Positions 1-12,100 of a stretch of 64,000 nucleotides of DNA are shown piece after piece (the first letter of the stretch is position 1; each line of letters opens with the position of its first letter). The position numbers and the translations under genes were made by a program. The notes under the pieces were generated by a model. It was not told where the DNA came from. It searched no databases and saw only the letters and a program-made list of their open reading frames with translations. This DNA is from Kalaharituber pfeilii (lineage: Eukaryota; Ascomycota; Pezizomycetes; Pezizales; Pezizaceae), in assembly GCA_015179045.1 (NCBI GenBank), contig WHUZ01000008.1, forward strand, positions 1,302,001 to 1,366,000, read 5' to 3'.

Positions 1-300
1 CGAATATATTTGTAAACGGCTTCCCAGTTCCAGCTCCAGCTCCAGTTTTATGAATTCGGCATCGGGTAAGATTGACGTTAAACTGAGTTTCAACGGGCGT
101 ATAACCTCCCGATACCGTGCATACCAATAGAGTACAAATGAATATTATGGGCGGTAATTTCCATGTACAGAAAATTACCAAGGTAGAATAGTAATGTTAA
201 TGCACGGTAACCTCCGGCTACAGAGGGGAGGGAAAGGAAGAAGGAAAAAAGAAAAAACTGCAGAGAGTACAGCACCACAACCCGACTTGCACCACGTTCC

Positions 301-1092
301 GACACACGTTTTACACCAAAACTGACTGTGCACGACAATATAAATCTCAACCACCAGAACAAAGTTTTGTATGCCCTTTTCAGGGATAATAAATAAAGGG
401 TTATTCTTCACTTTTAATACCTCTATTTGCCCTGAAAAGACATTGTAGTCGATTAATGGTACCATGAGTTTTTCATTGATGTATTGGCATGCATATATAT
501 GGAATTCCCATACAAAGTGCACTGGAGGATAGGATGCACTACTTCTCACCATAATGGCTACCTATAGAATTGTGGCTAGAGAGTCTCCCCAATAGGCCTC
601 TTGATAATTAGTGCTTCGATTGGCTTAATGTTGTTTAATGCCTAGTTCATACATCAAATTGCCATTCTAGTACTTTTCCAATACAATTCTTGCATACAAT
701 TTCTATGAGAATATGAATTTTGTGAATAACTCTACCACTGTTTTGGAAGTTATCTTGATGTGTTTCTCACATATTTAAAGAAGATAAAATATTGATATTC
801 AAGTGTCCTACTATTTTTATCAAATTTAATTCAGGTGTGATAAGTGGGAATTCAATACTAATGATATCACAGTGAAAAATATATGCCAAACCTATTCCAT
901 TTTATGGTGCGAATTTCATGAACAATAAATCCCTTCAAAGCAACATATCTGAAGAAGCTAAGGTGTGGAATATGAAGAATACAGTAGTCCTTGATTTAAC
1001 CAGTCTACAAGTTGCATACAAAAGTCTATTCTAGCGGTTGAGATACATGTTGTCGCGCACAGTCAGTTTTGGTGTAAAATGTGCGTCGTCGA
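301..1092. mobile_element. degenerate element with about 55-bp terminal inverted repeats
   Basis: Bases 301-357 and 1033-1092 are inverted copies of each other. They share the core CAGTCAGTTTTGGTGTAAAA, flanked by GCRC and YGTG, and the similarity continues inward to a TTTTGTATGC block on both sides (about 374-383 and 1014-1023). The interior of roughly 0.7 kb is AT-rich and has no coding capacity. Target-site duplications could not be recognised, so the exact ends are uncertain. This looks like an old non-autonomous DNA transposon of unknown superfamily. Confidence 0.55.
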
Positions 1093-2246
1093 ATTACAGT
1101 AATATGCGCTTGTGGTCGGCACACAACCATAATAACAGACTATACAAAATCGAAACTTTGGGCATAGGAACGTCAAAAGGGCATAATTTCAGCGGAAGGC
1201 CCATAAAGGCCTATGTGTTAAAGAAAGAGTGTCACTTCGACTTCGCGACCTCTACGTCAGCAACTACACTGGAACTACAAGCACGCTGATAAGTACGCTA
1301 CCCCGTTGATGTGCGCGCCGTTAGCTTCTCCTGTCAAGGGGTGAATTGCCTGAGTGGAGCAGACAAGTCGAGACTCCGCGTCGAGCTAAAAGTGAAAAAA
1401 AAAAATTCTAGAAATATACTATATGCGTATGCATGCATACGCTAGACTACGATTCCGACGGCCCCCCTTTCCGGATCCTTCCATAACCCGGGGATTGATT
1501 AGAGAAGAGTAAAGTCAAGTGGAGAAGGCAATAACCTAAACTTTGAACCCTTACCAGATCAGTAATCCCAGGAGAACTACTTTAGAACCAGGGTCAAACA
1601 GCGCCGACCACCATGACTTCCTTTACCTACTGTACACTGACCTAGAATAAAGCCTTAGTTGATACCATAAGTTCTGAAAACGTGAATTGCCGAGAAAGAA
1701 TTCCAGATGGTCAGCAACATTCCTCATTTTAAATTTCTGAATTGCTTTTTGCTTAAGACATTCCTCAAGTGAAAGATGAGGGAGTGAAAAAAAATGCAGC
1801 ATAGAATGGGCACGTGGGGGTGGTGGTTGTTCCCTTGCTTCTGCGGTTCGTGGACAACCCCAATGTTCCATTCACGCGTTTGCAGATCATCAATAGACGG
1901 ACCAGAAACCATTCACAAGATGCCCAAAAATCAATGTGTACTGTTCGAGAATGAAAAATTGTGCACCATTGGTTGAAATGCTTGCAATAGCAAAAGCAAA
2001 AAAGCAAACGACGTTGTGTAGTAAGATTCGCTGATGAATCGTCCCGCCTGCATGAACTTACAGCTCATGCAAGGGGCATTTGTTAGAACGTTCTATCTTC
2101 ATGCCGTCGGTACATACGTTACCTCCGCTATCACTTGCCACCCCTCAGTCAAATATCTGCTTGCAACCCTACCCCACATGACAGCTGATGACACATGGAT
2201 GATACAATGCATGATGAATCCTATCCTATCAAACATGGTGTATGTA

Positions 2247-2599
2247 CAGTGCCTAGCAGAAAGTCTTCGAGACTATGCAGTATAAGGAAAAGCGAGACAT
2301 ACTGTACTCGTACATCTGAGCGGACCCCCCTAGCACCACTTTTCAGTAACTCCGTACCTGTTCGAAAAATCAACTAAAAAATCAATAAAGTAGTTAAAAA
2401 ATTTCACAAAAATAACATACCACATGAATGGATATCAGGGAATCTAAATACTTTCTCAGGATTTGAAAAGGAGCACTTTTGCTTGAGTTGTTATATTTTC
2501 GCAAGGGAGTCATCTCGGATGCATGTCTCGTAACTTCAAGGCTTGGTAAAGCGGTTTTCCTTACACTGCATAGTCCCGAAGTCTTTCTGGGAGGCACTG
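2247..2599. mobile_element. Tc1/mariner-type MITE, copy A (353 bp)
   Basis: Terminal inverted repeats start CAGTGCC and are flanked on both sides by TA (2245-2246 and 2600-2601), the expected Tc1/mariner target duplication. The arms are about 45 bp and share AAAGTCTTCG, GACTATGCAGT and GGAAAA-type blocks. There is no transposase. Copy B at 17564-17898 is homologous along its whole length in the opposite orientation, so the two define a family. Confidence 0.8.
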
Positions 2600-3330
2600 T
2601 ATGTCAATTATGTAGCAGACAAGAATCAATTGAACTTCCAATAATCAGGCCCCTGATGGATTGAAAGCACATATTCTGAGGAGGGTTATGCTGGGCTAGA
2701 AGTCTCGAAGTGGAGAAATAAGTTCATTTGCTCGCAAACTGATGCACTCGACGATTTCAGACACTTGCTGTCCTGGAGCATACGACATGCAGTTCGGGCA
2801 AAACGTTCCCTTCTGTCCCGTTTCCGATAATCGAGACATGGCAGCAAGTTATTAATTAATGCACTATTACTGCGTAGGGCTAAGCTGTTTATATTTTATG
2901 GGTAATGAGTGTGTTAGTGGTTTGCTGGGACTCGTAAGGGGTGCACGTATTGGGTAAGATTACCGTTGATGCCAACCAGCTACAGGCTAGTCATGTCGAA
3001 TTATTCATGATTGACATTTCCTCACAACATTCATATTTTCTCCCATCTCCCCTTCCTTTCCCTCCTTTAACCATCGCGACAAGGTTTTTTTCCCCAAAAA
3101 AAACCCATTCATTCTTTTGAAGCTCAATAAGAATTCCATTTCGGAATTAAGTCACTCTTTTGGCTCAGCAGTAACGCAACAACATTCCGGTCACCGAATC
3201 ATTCATTTGTATTGCGTGACGAAGGTTAGCAAGCAATATTCATCTGAACGGCTTTTCAATATATTTCCCGACTCGGAAAAGAAAATATAATTGTTTCTCA
3301 AATCTCGATAATTTATTTTTTTTTTTCAAG

Positions 3331-4285
3331 ATGCGTTCCGCAATCATTTTCTCTGCCATTGCCTTCATTCACGGAGCTGTTGGATATGCTTATTCAGGGA
3401 GCATTCCAGTTCCTGGAGTTCCAGGGGTCTTCCGCCGTGATGATTCCTTTCTTGGGACTCTGCTCAAAAGGCAGGAGATCTGCGACAAGGAGTCTGGGCG
3501 TAAGTTGTCTAACCGTCTATGGTGATGTGCAACAATGCATCACCGAGGTTCAAAATGAGCTAGCTGACAAATTGTCCATGTAGTATCCTGCCGTGTTGGT
3601 GAATATTGCATAGTCATTGATGGTAGAATTGGATGCTGCCCTAACGGGTTAGTATTACACAATCAGCTTCAAGTTGAGTAGCATGAATATCTGACTAAAT
3701 ATTGGTATATAGGAGTGTTTGCAACGGCATCCGGACTTGTGTAGACCATTCGACTGAGGGATGTGAGAGAGGAGGAACACTTGGAAACGCAGTATGCTGG
3801 TTAGTAGCAGTATTATTAAAACGTCCTATCCTCTGAGGAAAAGTCCTGATAAATTCCGTTTCAGTGATGCGAAGGCGCCCTATTGCAACAGGATAGGCAG
3901 CTCGCACTACTGCGACATTTCTCTTCCCCCACTTATTACAACGACTGTTACTATTACCACCACGGTTTGCCCCTATGCCAATACCACCACGACCATTCCT
4001 AGCTGCCCGTCACCAACGGCAAGCACCACTGTCAGTTATAGCTATCCAACTTTGACGCCATACCCAACTGATGATGAGCCCGAAATCACTCCAACCCTTC
4101 CCCCTATCTCAATTTCAAATAACACGATGGTCGTTACAGTGCCGATTTCCAATGCGACAACAACTAGCGACCGGGCTCCAAGCCAAACAAGCCCACTAGA
4201 GTTTGATGGTGCTGGAGTTGCCTCCAAGGCTGGATTCAGCGCTATGATGGGAGGATTGATTATTGCTCTCTTGGCCGCCCTATAG
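3331..4285 (+). CDS. secreted cysteine-rich GPI-anchored protein
   Basis: Four exons (3331-3499, 3584-3647, 3713-3799, 3865-4285) give a 246-residue protein. The three introns are 65-84 nt with GTAAGT, GTTAGT and GTTAGT donors. An N-terminal signal peptide (MRSAIIFSAIAFIHGAVGYA) is followed by a KR-type processing-like site, then a domain with about 14 cysteines including two CC pairs (GCCPNG and VCCDAK). After that come a Ser/Thr/Pro-rich stretch with TTTV-type repeats likely to be O-glycosylated, and a hydrophobic C-terminal tail ending LLAAL, typical of GPI addition. It probably sits in the cell wall or plasma membrane. The cysteine spacing resembles small fungal surface proteins of unknown role; it is not a clear CFEM or chitin-binding domain. 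The start is supported by the signal peptide directly at the ATG. Without splicing, the frame is broken by stops. Confidence 0.85.
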
Positions 4286-6130
4286 AGTGCATACATTTGG
4301 ATGATATATAGCAGCAGATCGTGGCAGGGAAATGATGGACAGGTCAACTTCTACTTGCGGTACCGTTACCAATATTATCTCGTCTTATTCGTTAACCCTC
4401 TTCTAATACTTTTATATGCGATAAGATCGCATGCCGGTCCTGGCAACTAATTTTCTGTGTAAATTTAATCTAATGCAATCCTGCTTGATGGTATCTTTGA
4501 ATGACTTATATCGGGGGTCTTTTGAATTCATAATTTGCTTTTCTTTCTAGGTTCGGGACTCTGGCGTTCCGTGTGGGTTTTTGTCCCTTAAGTCTCAACA
4601 GGATGCTACAGAGGTGTTATTCCCTGGTTGCGGTCTTCGAAGTCGGTTGTTCGAGTTATCTGCGTTGGGCGAGCTTGTAAGTTTTGAACGGTATCTTGGG
4701 CATTGGGTAGAGGAAATACAGTTAGCCTAGTCCCTCGAGCTCTCAGTGAGCCCACATGGCGTGTTACTATCTGTAATCGAAATCCATCAAACTTGCATTA
4801 GCTCATGGACTCCTTCGGGATCATACATGTTTCAAATTAGGGCGAACTCTCTCTGTTGGGGTAATGAAGTGAGCGCGGAGTGGTAGAGCGTTTAGTTATG
4901 AATCGAAACGTATCATAGCTCGTAGATTTGTTAGTCTGGTTAGAGATGGCGCAGTCGATATGAGGCAAGCTTGGAAAATCATACGTCATACCCACTGCCG
5001 AATCAAGTAGTCCCAATGAGCCTTGGCCATATACACGGTCTATTTAGTATTGTGTACCTCTCCAGCAATACCTACAGCTTGACACAGATGCTACTACTTT
5101 ACAGTATTCATGTACACGTATTCTAGTTGGAGAGGGACATCGGGTTATCTTCAGATTATTGGCCAGCGCCAATTCCGAACCCAACCGAGTTCAAGACCAT
5201 GAAGCCAAGGTATCTCGCCAGCCAGACGCCAAACACATTCTCAAATTCAGCTAGTCTCGGTACCGGACCCCGAGCTTCGCCTCCATATAATTCTCTACTT
5301 TGAATTGCATTCTGCCTTCAGTTGCGGTAACCTGGCTGCGCAAAACCGGAAGAAAAGGATCTCAACTTGAAATTCTTAGAAGGAAATTATCTATCACGGG
5401 ACTACAACGGCCCTTTTCAAAATCATGGTGTTTGTAGACCCTGTGTAATCTCCTGACAAGACCGTGTAGGTGAACTAGGGTTACTAAGTATAAAAGCGAG
5501 AGCGCCAATTGCCATGAAATTGCTGCCACCGCTTTATACGTATAATTTATTGCTGCATGCTCAGTTATTGATAATGGAACCAGAATGCCTCTCTGCAAGT
5601 ACTTATGGTAGATCAATTGCTCGCATAATTCAGTTACTACAAACTAGATAGGTAGCACCTTATCTTAGATATCGATCATTGTTGCCAATTGAGTACGTAC
5701 TGTACACCAAGTGCAATGAGGATGCATGCTCCATTGATTTAATTTCTACGTACCTTCGTGTTGTCATCATAGCGTTGAATTTTCGTTTTTATATATTTGA
5801 ATATTTCGGTTGAGCAAACCCTATTGATGGCACCTCGGCATGGACATCTTCGGATGCATACATATCTTCGTCAACAGGAAGTAAGCCCATCCCGCTGGAC
5901 AAAGGGCACATCGTAAAGATGGGTCGCGATTGTAGACAGCTCCTCCAGAATCGCTCAGTTGAAAGCTTAGGCGCCCGCCTTGAAAACACCGACGATTAGG
6001 ATCACTTTCCATGTGCGCTGAAGAATGATGAAGCTGCTACTTGGATGCGATATCCTGCGACTATTTGCATCAGATATCGATATCTCTTCTGCGCTGATGC
6101 CATCGGTGCCCACCTCATAGAAGCAAGAAA

Positions 6131-6208
6131 TCAAAAAAAAAAAATAAAAAATAAAATAAAATAAAATAAAATAAAATAAAATAAAATAATAATAATAATA
6201 ATAATAAT
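6131..6208. repeat. AAAATA/AAT microsatellite
   Basis: An A-run passes into about nine AAAAT units and then about nine AAT units. This is a simple-sequence repeat with no coding content. Confidence 0.95.
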
Positions 6209-7659
6209 AGATTTCTCAATTCACAGCATTCAGTGCTGGGGTACAGACTGAACATGATAGAAGGGATCCCACACCTGACTGCTACCGCACATGGACTATG
6301 CCGTTGCAATAGGTTCTGAGAGCTTTCAATCTATCCTGTACTGCGCTGGCGGTTTATGTCATACCCTGCTAAGACCAAAGAACACTGTATTAGTGGTGCG
6401 TTCAGAGAGGAGAAATCATAATCCATTATGCATAGAGAAATTTAAGGATGAGAAGCTCTCGCAATTCATGATCAATTAACGCAGCAGCAAAAGTTAGGGC
6501 TGTATAGCCGTTAAAAGGACTTGAAGGTAATATGTATAGGTAAATTGAAACGCCTATCGTGGGTTTCACAATGCCGTTGATCTAGCAATCAGACTAATGG
6601 TCTAAGCGGTATGGATACTGTTAGGCCCTTGTTCTAGACTTTCAAGTAGTCTGGGCCTAGACTAGCCACCGAGGTGGCCCTGGCAGGCATGCCAGCGACG
6701 CTATTCACGATGTTAGTTACTGCAATATATATTGAAGTTGCGAAGCTGCAAGCGGCCGGGTCCGAAGTTCTCAGAACGTTCTCTGAAGTTGTCAGGCCAC
6801 AATATACAATCTGCACATAGCCGGCAGTCAACAGGTCCAGACTTGAACGGGAGGTGCCCTTCTACCCATGGCAAGCAGCATTCTTCTCTGACAGAAGGTT
6901 TTAGCCATTGCGATCATCATATGATTTTGGATATATTGATCGAATAGAACCGCCACCATGCAATTAAGCCGCACATTTAGTATATCCACTCCGAATATCG
7001 CATAAAACGTCGCCATTTAAGCGTATCCACATTGGGGTAAATTGGGACTCATATCCGTGCTAAAGTTCTTTTTTGCCGGGGTCTTGCTCACCTATTTCGT
7101 CAACAATAGAGGTTTTCTTGTAACTAAATTAATGACGGTCAACATCGTTACCTGTTTCAAAGAATAAATCTGGGCTGTATAAGGAATAACGCGAAAAAAT
7201 CCCAGACGCCATTATTTTCCTTTCCTTTCCTTTTTTATTTTTTTTTTTATTTTATTTTTTTTTTGTTTGATGGTGGGCTCTTCCCTGTCATTCAGGATTT
7301 ATTTTTGCTGCTATCTGGGGCAATTTGAGTTCTCATCATACAGTATCATACCTAGTATTCTATTGCTATTGCGTTTCTTGTGAAACGTCCACCAGATGCC
7401 ACCAGCACAAGCCATATCTGCCGGCTGCAACTTCTGATCCATGCCATGGCAGCTACCTACTCCCTGAATAATTTCCAGGAACCAACAGTTGCAACCCGCA
7501 ATAGACATGGTTTGCAGGATCCCAATCAAGCGCAGGAGGTGGAATTTGCAGCACCAATCGCAAACCCGAAGCACGCATACTCCAGAAGGTCCGCAGTCGA
7601 TACTGGTGCTGATGAATAGAGAACGGGTTTCTGTGGCGAGCCTGTTACCCAGCAGATCA

Positions 7660-8800
7660 GCGGCCCTCCAGTGACATGACAGAAGATTGGCACCTTGATG
7701 TCAGGAGTCTGGGGGGGGGGGGGCGCCGACAAGAGTGGTATGGCGCAGGGCTGGGCTGGGCAAGTCTCCCGCACTACGACCGAACGGTAATGCAGGGGCC
7801 ACCACCCCGGCCCCTGAGAGGGCAGTCCGCAGCACCGTGCAGCTCGCCAAATCGCGCCTTTGCGCTCGGCCGCGAGCTTGATGATGGGGCCCATCCATCC
7901 CGTGCGGTGGTCCAGGGCAGGCCCGGAAAGGGGGAGGGGGCCTCTGCTTCTGTCTCTGCCTCTGTCTCTGCCTCTCTGTCTCTGTCTCTGTCTCTGTCTC
8001 TGCCTCCGCGCCGGCCCCAAGGCCCCAGGGCCACCGCCAGATGCTCCAGTGCAGCGTGCGTGCGTGGGTGCGTGCGTGGGTGTGTGCCTTCGCCGTCAGC
8101 TGCTCCCCCTCCCCCTCTCCCCCAGGCCAGGCGGAGGGCGCGGCTACGCCCGAAGACGTTAACGTGGGGCTCGAGATCGGCCTGGCTCATATGCTGCGGT
8201 TTATTGGAATGCCCAGGGCAGCTATGGTACCTGAAGTACCCCGTACTCCCCCGTCAGCAGCCCCCCCCCCCCCCCCCCCGGTCTCCCCTTTCCCTGTGGC
8301 CCTGACCTCATTTATGGTATATCTTTGCATCAGGGCAGGCGACCACTCACCGAGCGCCTTTCGGGCTGTTCATCAAGCGTTCGAGACAGCAAGCTCCCCT
8401 GAGCGAACATTGGCTTGGCTTGTGGGCTCCGCTGCTCCGTTGCTCTACTGTGTGCGGCCGCTGAGGCGAGGCTGCTCCTCTCCCTGAGAAGCTCCTCCTG
8501 TCCAGTGACCCCGTCCCCCGTCCCCCCCCCAAAGTCTGAGCAGCGAGCGTGTTCTCTGCGGCCTGTATCGCACGCCTCCCAGACCCCCCCCCCCCCCCCC
8601 CCCCCGTCGGCCATAATAGCCTCTGCTATTGGGTCCTGCTGCAATTCTTCTATACGACTGTTTTCACGAAGCACTCTGAACAAGTAGACGGCGAGTGGGC
8701 TTTTACGTCCTGCCTTTCATCATCACGCCCGCCACCAAATACCCCCCCCCCTCTTCCCCCCCTCTTCCCCCCCTGGCATAGAAAGACATCGCGGTGCTCC
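7660..8800. repeat. GC-rich block with G/C homopolymers and a CT/TCTCTG microsatellite
   Basis: Visible tracts are 13 G at 7711-7723, TCTCTG-type repeats at about 7947-8010, GTGCGTGC units near 8055-8090, 19 C at 8261-8279, 22 C at 8584-8605 and clustered C-runs at 8743-8775. The block lies 0.35-1.5 kb before the ApsA-like start codon, so it probably belongs to its promoter or 5' leader. It could form G-quadruplex or i-motif structures. Exact tract lengths may be affected by sequencing error. Confidence 0.85.
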
Positions 8801-9144
8801 GGGGTTACTTCAAAGACGATCAGCTACAAAATTGGCGTCAGAAAGTGGCTACTGTCAGAATGGTGCATGTGCTGCATCCGCATCTGTAGATAGCCCAATC
8901 GACAGCATTGATCTTTCCTCTACCTAGGTACACTTGGAGCTGCAGTGGATCTCGGTTATCCGAGAAATTCGGACGGTAAAAATCTCCCAAGTTTCTGCTC
9001 AGTTATTATTCCCAGATCACTTTGGATAAAGCTGACTATGCCTATTGATCTCCAGCCATTGGGCAAGCCACCCGGAACAATTAGACTGTCTTCCCACACA
9101 TCTGCATTGATCTGCCCACCATTTCACAAACAGCCTGCCACAAG

Positions 9145-12100
9145 ATGTCCTGGCTTAATACCCCCAACTCGCAAGTCTCCCTCTCTGTCCCGTCTGTTGA
9201 CGAAGAGGACACAGACTATTATACGGATGCACCACTTCCAAGCCCCATTAATACTCCATACCGTACACCACAACTATCACGGAAGAGTTCTTATCAACAC
9301 GAGCCAACCTTTGCCCCGTCACCACCACCAGGGCGGTCATCATCACCAAATTATCAACATCCCCATCAGGGCCGATTCAATCTAATGGCCCCTGACCCTG
9401 CTATGGATGAGACGATCTCACTACTCGACCCGAGACGATTTACGCCAACATTGCATGCTAACTTAGTTGCGGAGATCTTGTCTCTGCGTAGAGAGCTTGA
9501 GTCAAAGGCTCAGTTCATTGATTCCCTGGAGCAAGATCTTTCGAAAGCTCGTTCCGAACAAGAGTCAGCAACAACATCTATAGCGACCGCACAACGTGAA
9601 GCTAGGGAAGTTAAACGGAAGCTTGCTGCCGCAGAAAATGATACTGCCGTTGAATCAATTGTTAAAGAGCGAGATAATGCAGTCGAAACCATTGGAGAGC
9701 TCCGGCGGCAGGTTGAAAGACTGACAAGGAGCCGGCGCATAGCAGAGGAGGAAGCCGAGAGGACTAGGAATCTAGCAGAAAGAGATGCCGAGAGATGGGA
9801 AGAGGTTAAGAGAGGCTTAGAGAGGAGAGCTCACGTTGCAGAAGGCAGGCTGAAGGTTGTCTTGGAGGAATTGGCTGTTAGAAATACCAAGTCACAAGAT
9901 GAACATAGACCTGACACAGCTGAAACGGAAGGTACCGATAATGCAAGTATCCATATGGCAGGAAGTGATACTGCCAGTATTCGGACAATCAGTCGGGATA
10001 GTTACAGGCCCCAAAGCTTCATGGCAGGTGATGACGTCGCTGAAAGGTTTGGGGTTAGATTTAGTCATCTGGGATTTGGTCAAAGCTTGGCCGATGAACT
10101 CAATTTTCCCAATGAGGAAAGCGAAGAGATTGAGGAGGAAGATGAGGAGGTAGAGGAGGCGGTGGAGTTAGAAGAAGACATGGAGGAGGGCGAAGAAGAT
10201 GAATTGGATGATCAGGAAGAAGATGAGGAGGAAGCTGGAGGTTATTTAAGTGAGTATGATGAGCCAGACGGGATGCTGACACCTATGCAGCTTGAGCGTG
10301 TACCAATATCTGTAACAGAAGTAGCGGTTCAAACTGAGGAGGAGTATCCTGAGCCGCAGCCACCTGCGACAGTGGTTGACCCGCAGCAACAGCTTCTTCT
10401 AGCAGAAAAGGAAGCCGAGTTAGCCAGGGTCATTGAAAGAATTACCGAATTGGAAGAAAAACTTCTAATGAAGGAGAAAGAGGTTGCTGAATGGGAAAGA
10501 CAGGATGAGGAACGTAATTGTCTTTTGAGAGAAAAGGAAGAGAAGCTTGCACAAACAGAAACGATTTTGGCTGGAAAAGAGCAAAAGTTGGAGGAGCAAG
10601 ACATGCGGCTTGAAGAACTCTCGCTTTTTGTGGAGACCTCACTGAAAGAAGTTACCAAGGAGAACAACATGGTTACAACTGGGATGCAAACGAGTGAAGC
10701 CGAGGCGGAAGCCAAACGGAAATCAATGTCACTGCCGCCTCCAAAGACATATACATACGGATGCACTCAAACAGACCCACTGCCGCCTCCACCTCCCCCG
10801 AAAAGTAGATCATTACCTCCATGGCCTCCACGGCCCCCACCCAAGCCGCCTGTATCCGTCGGAACTCAAACGTCGTTTCCGCCCAAAATCTCTACCCCCG
10901 CAGTTTCCTCTGGGACTCAGACGGATGTAGTGGAGGTAATACAGAAGTCAGAGGTTGTGGTTTCTACTTCTAGCACCCAAACAGATGCAGAAACGAAACC
11001 AGCGATTCTCAATACAGGGACGCAGACAGATGTTGAACCACAGAGGCAGCCCAAGTTTCCTCCTGTTTTTGCAAGTACGCAAACAGATCCAGATTCACGT
11101 CCAACCTCGCCTAAGAAACCGGAAGTCCCTCTCTTGGTGTCCATCGGAATTCAGACTGATTTGATACCATCATCGCCTCCACCAGCGCTTGACAGACCAG
11201 CGCCTCCGCCGCCACTTCTTCGAGTTATTCCTACTATTCAAGTCATACCCCCACCCCCAACACCACCTCTGGTGTCTGCAAACCCCGTAATGCGAGAAAA
11301 TTCATGCCAAACTACACCCCCAAGTACACGGAGTATATCCATACAAACTGACGAAGAAAAATCAGACACTGTTAAGGTTACCAAACTTCCACCTACTTTG
11401 CTGCCATCGGCTCTGCTTGCCAGTACTGCTCCCTTACCTCTTCCAGATACAGGACCAGCCCCATCTTTGCCAAGGCGAAGCTCCAAAAGAGTTACCCGGA
11501 AAGGATCTGAGTCCACTCCCGTTCTTGAGACAAACGCCGTACTTGAAGGCATTCTTACAGAGGAACCGACTGAGGACCTTGATCTTGCGGCGACTCCTCC
11601 TCCAATTAATAAAGGTAAAGGAAAGGCAAGGGACAGTTTTGCAGGCAACCGGCCCAATCGGACAAGTGGCCTATTCGCTACCCCTTCTATCGACAACTTT
11701 GGTTCTTCTGATGACGAATCGCTTAACCTGAGTGATGGCGAATACAAGACCGTACTCTCTGCTCCTAAACCGCGCAAGCGATTTTCAATCAAGAATAACC
11801 AATTGCCTGAGAAATCGGCTAGGCAGTCCAGTATTCGAAGGAATGCTTTGATCATAAGTGGTTCACAAGTTCACGCTAGTTCCTCCAGAGCTATTGCAAG
11901 GACCCCCAGTTTGACAAACGGAAGTAGTAACTCAGCCGCAATTGGCCCTCCGTTCCCAGTTCCAACTCGATTTAGTTCCAGAAAAGTTACACCTACTGGA
12001 AGTGAGCGGACTCAGAGTCCTACTCCTATTAATGGGGGGTTAACCAGAAGTACTGCCCGAAAGAGAAACCCATCTTTGAGGAAATCGAGGTCTGCTACGA

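Larger units (their letters stand above)
1..3330. other. gene-free left end with transposon relics
   Basis: No supportable protein gene was found. Short open frames here lack a family match, splice logic or good start context. The stretch holds an inverted-repeat element (about 301-1092) and a Tc1-type MITE (2247-2599), listed separately. The last 20 bases before the gene at 3331 form a T-rich tract, which fits a fungal 5' leader. Confidence 0.6.
4286..9144. other. intergenic region upstream of the ApsA-like gene
   Basis: No supportable gene was found. It includes an A-rich microsatellite (about 6131-6208) and a GC-rich block (about 7660-8800) with extreme homopolymer tracts, both listed separately. 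Overlapping open frames on both strands at 7.5-8.7 kb result from the stop-poor GC-rich composition. They encode low-complexity sequence and do not look like genes. Confidence 0.6.

Noticed and set aside
7526..8687. Several overlapping long open frames on both strands in the GC-rich block
   Set aside because: They overlap each other on both strands, encode low-complexity Pro/Arg/Ser sequence from homopolymers and CT repeats, and have no domain or conserved start.
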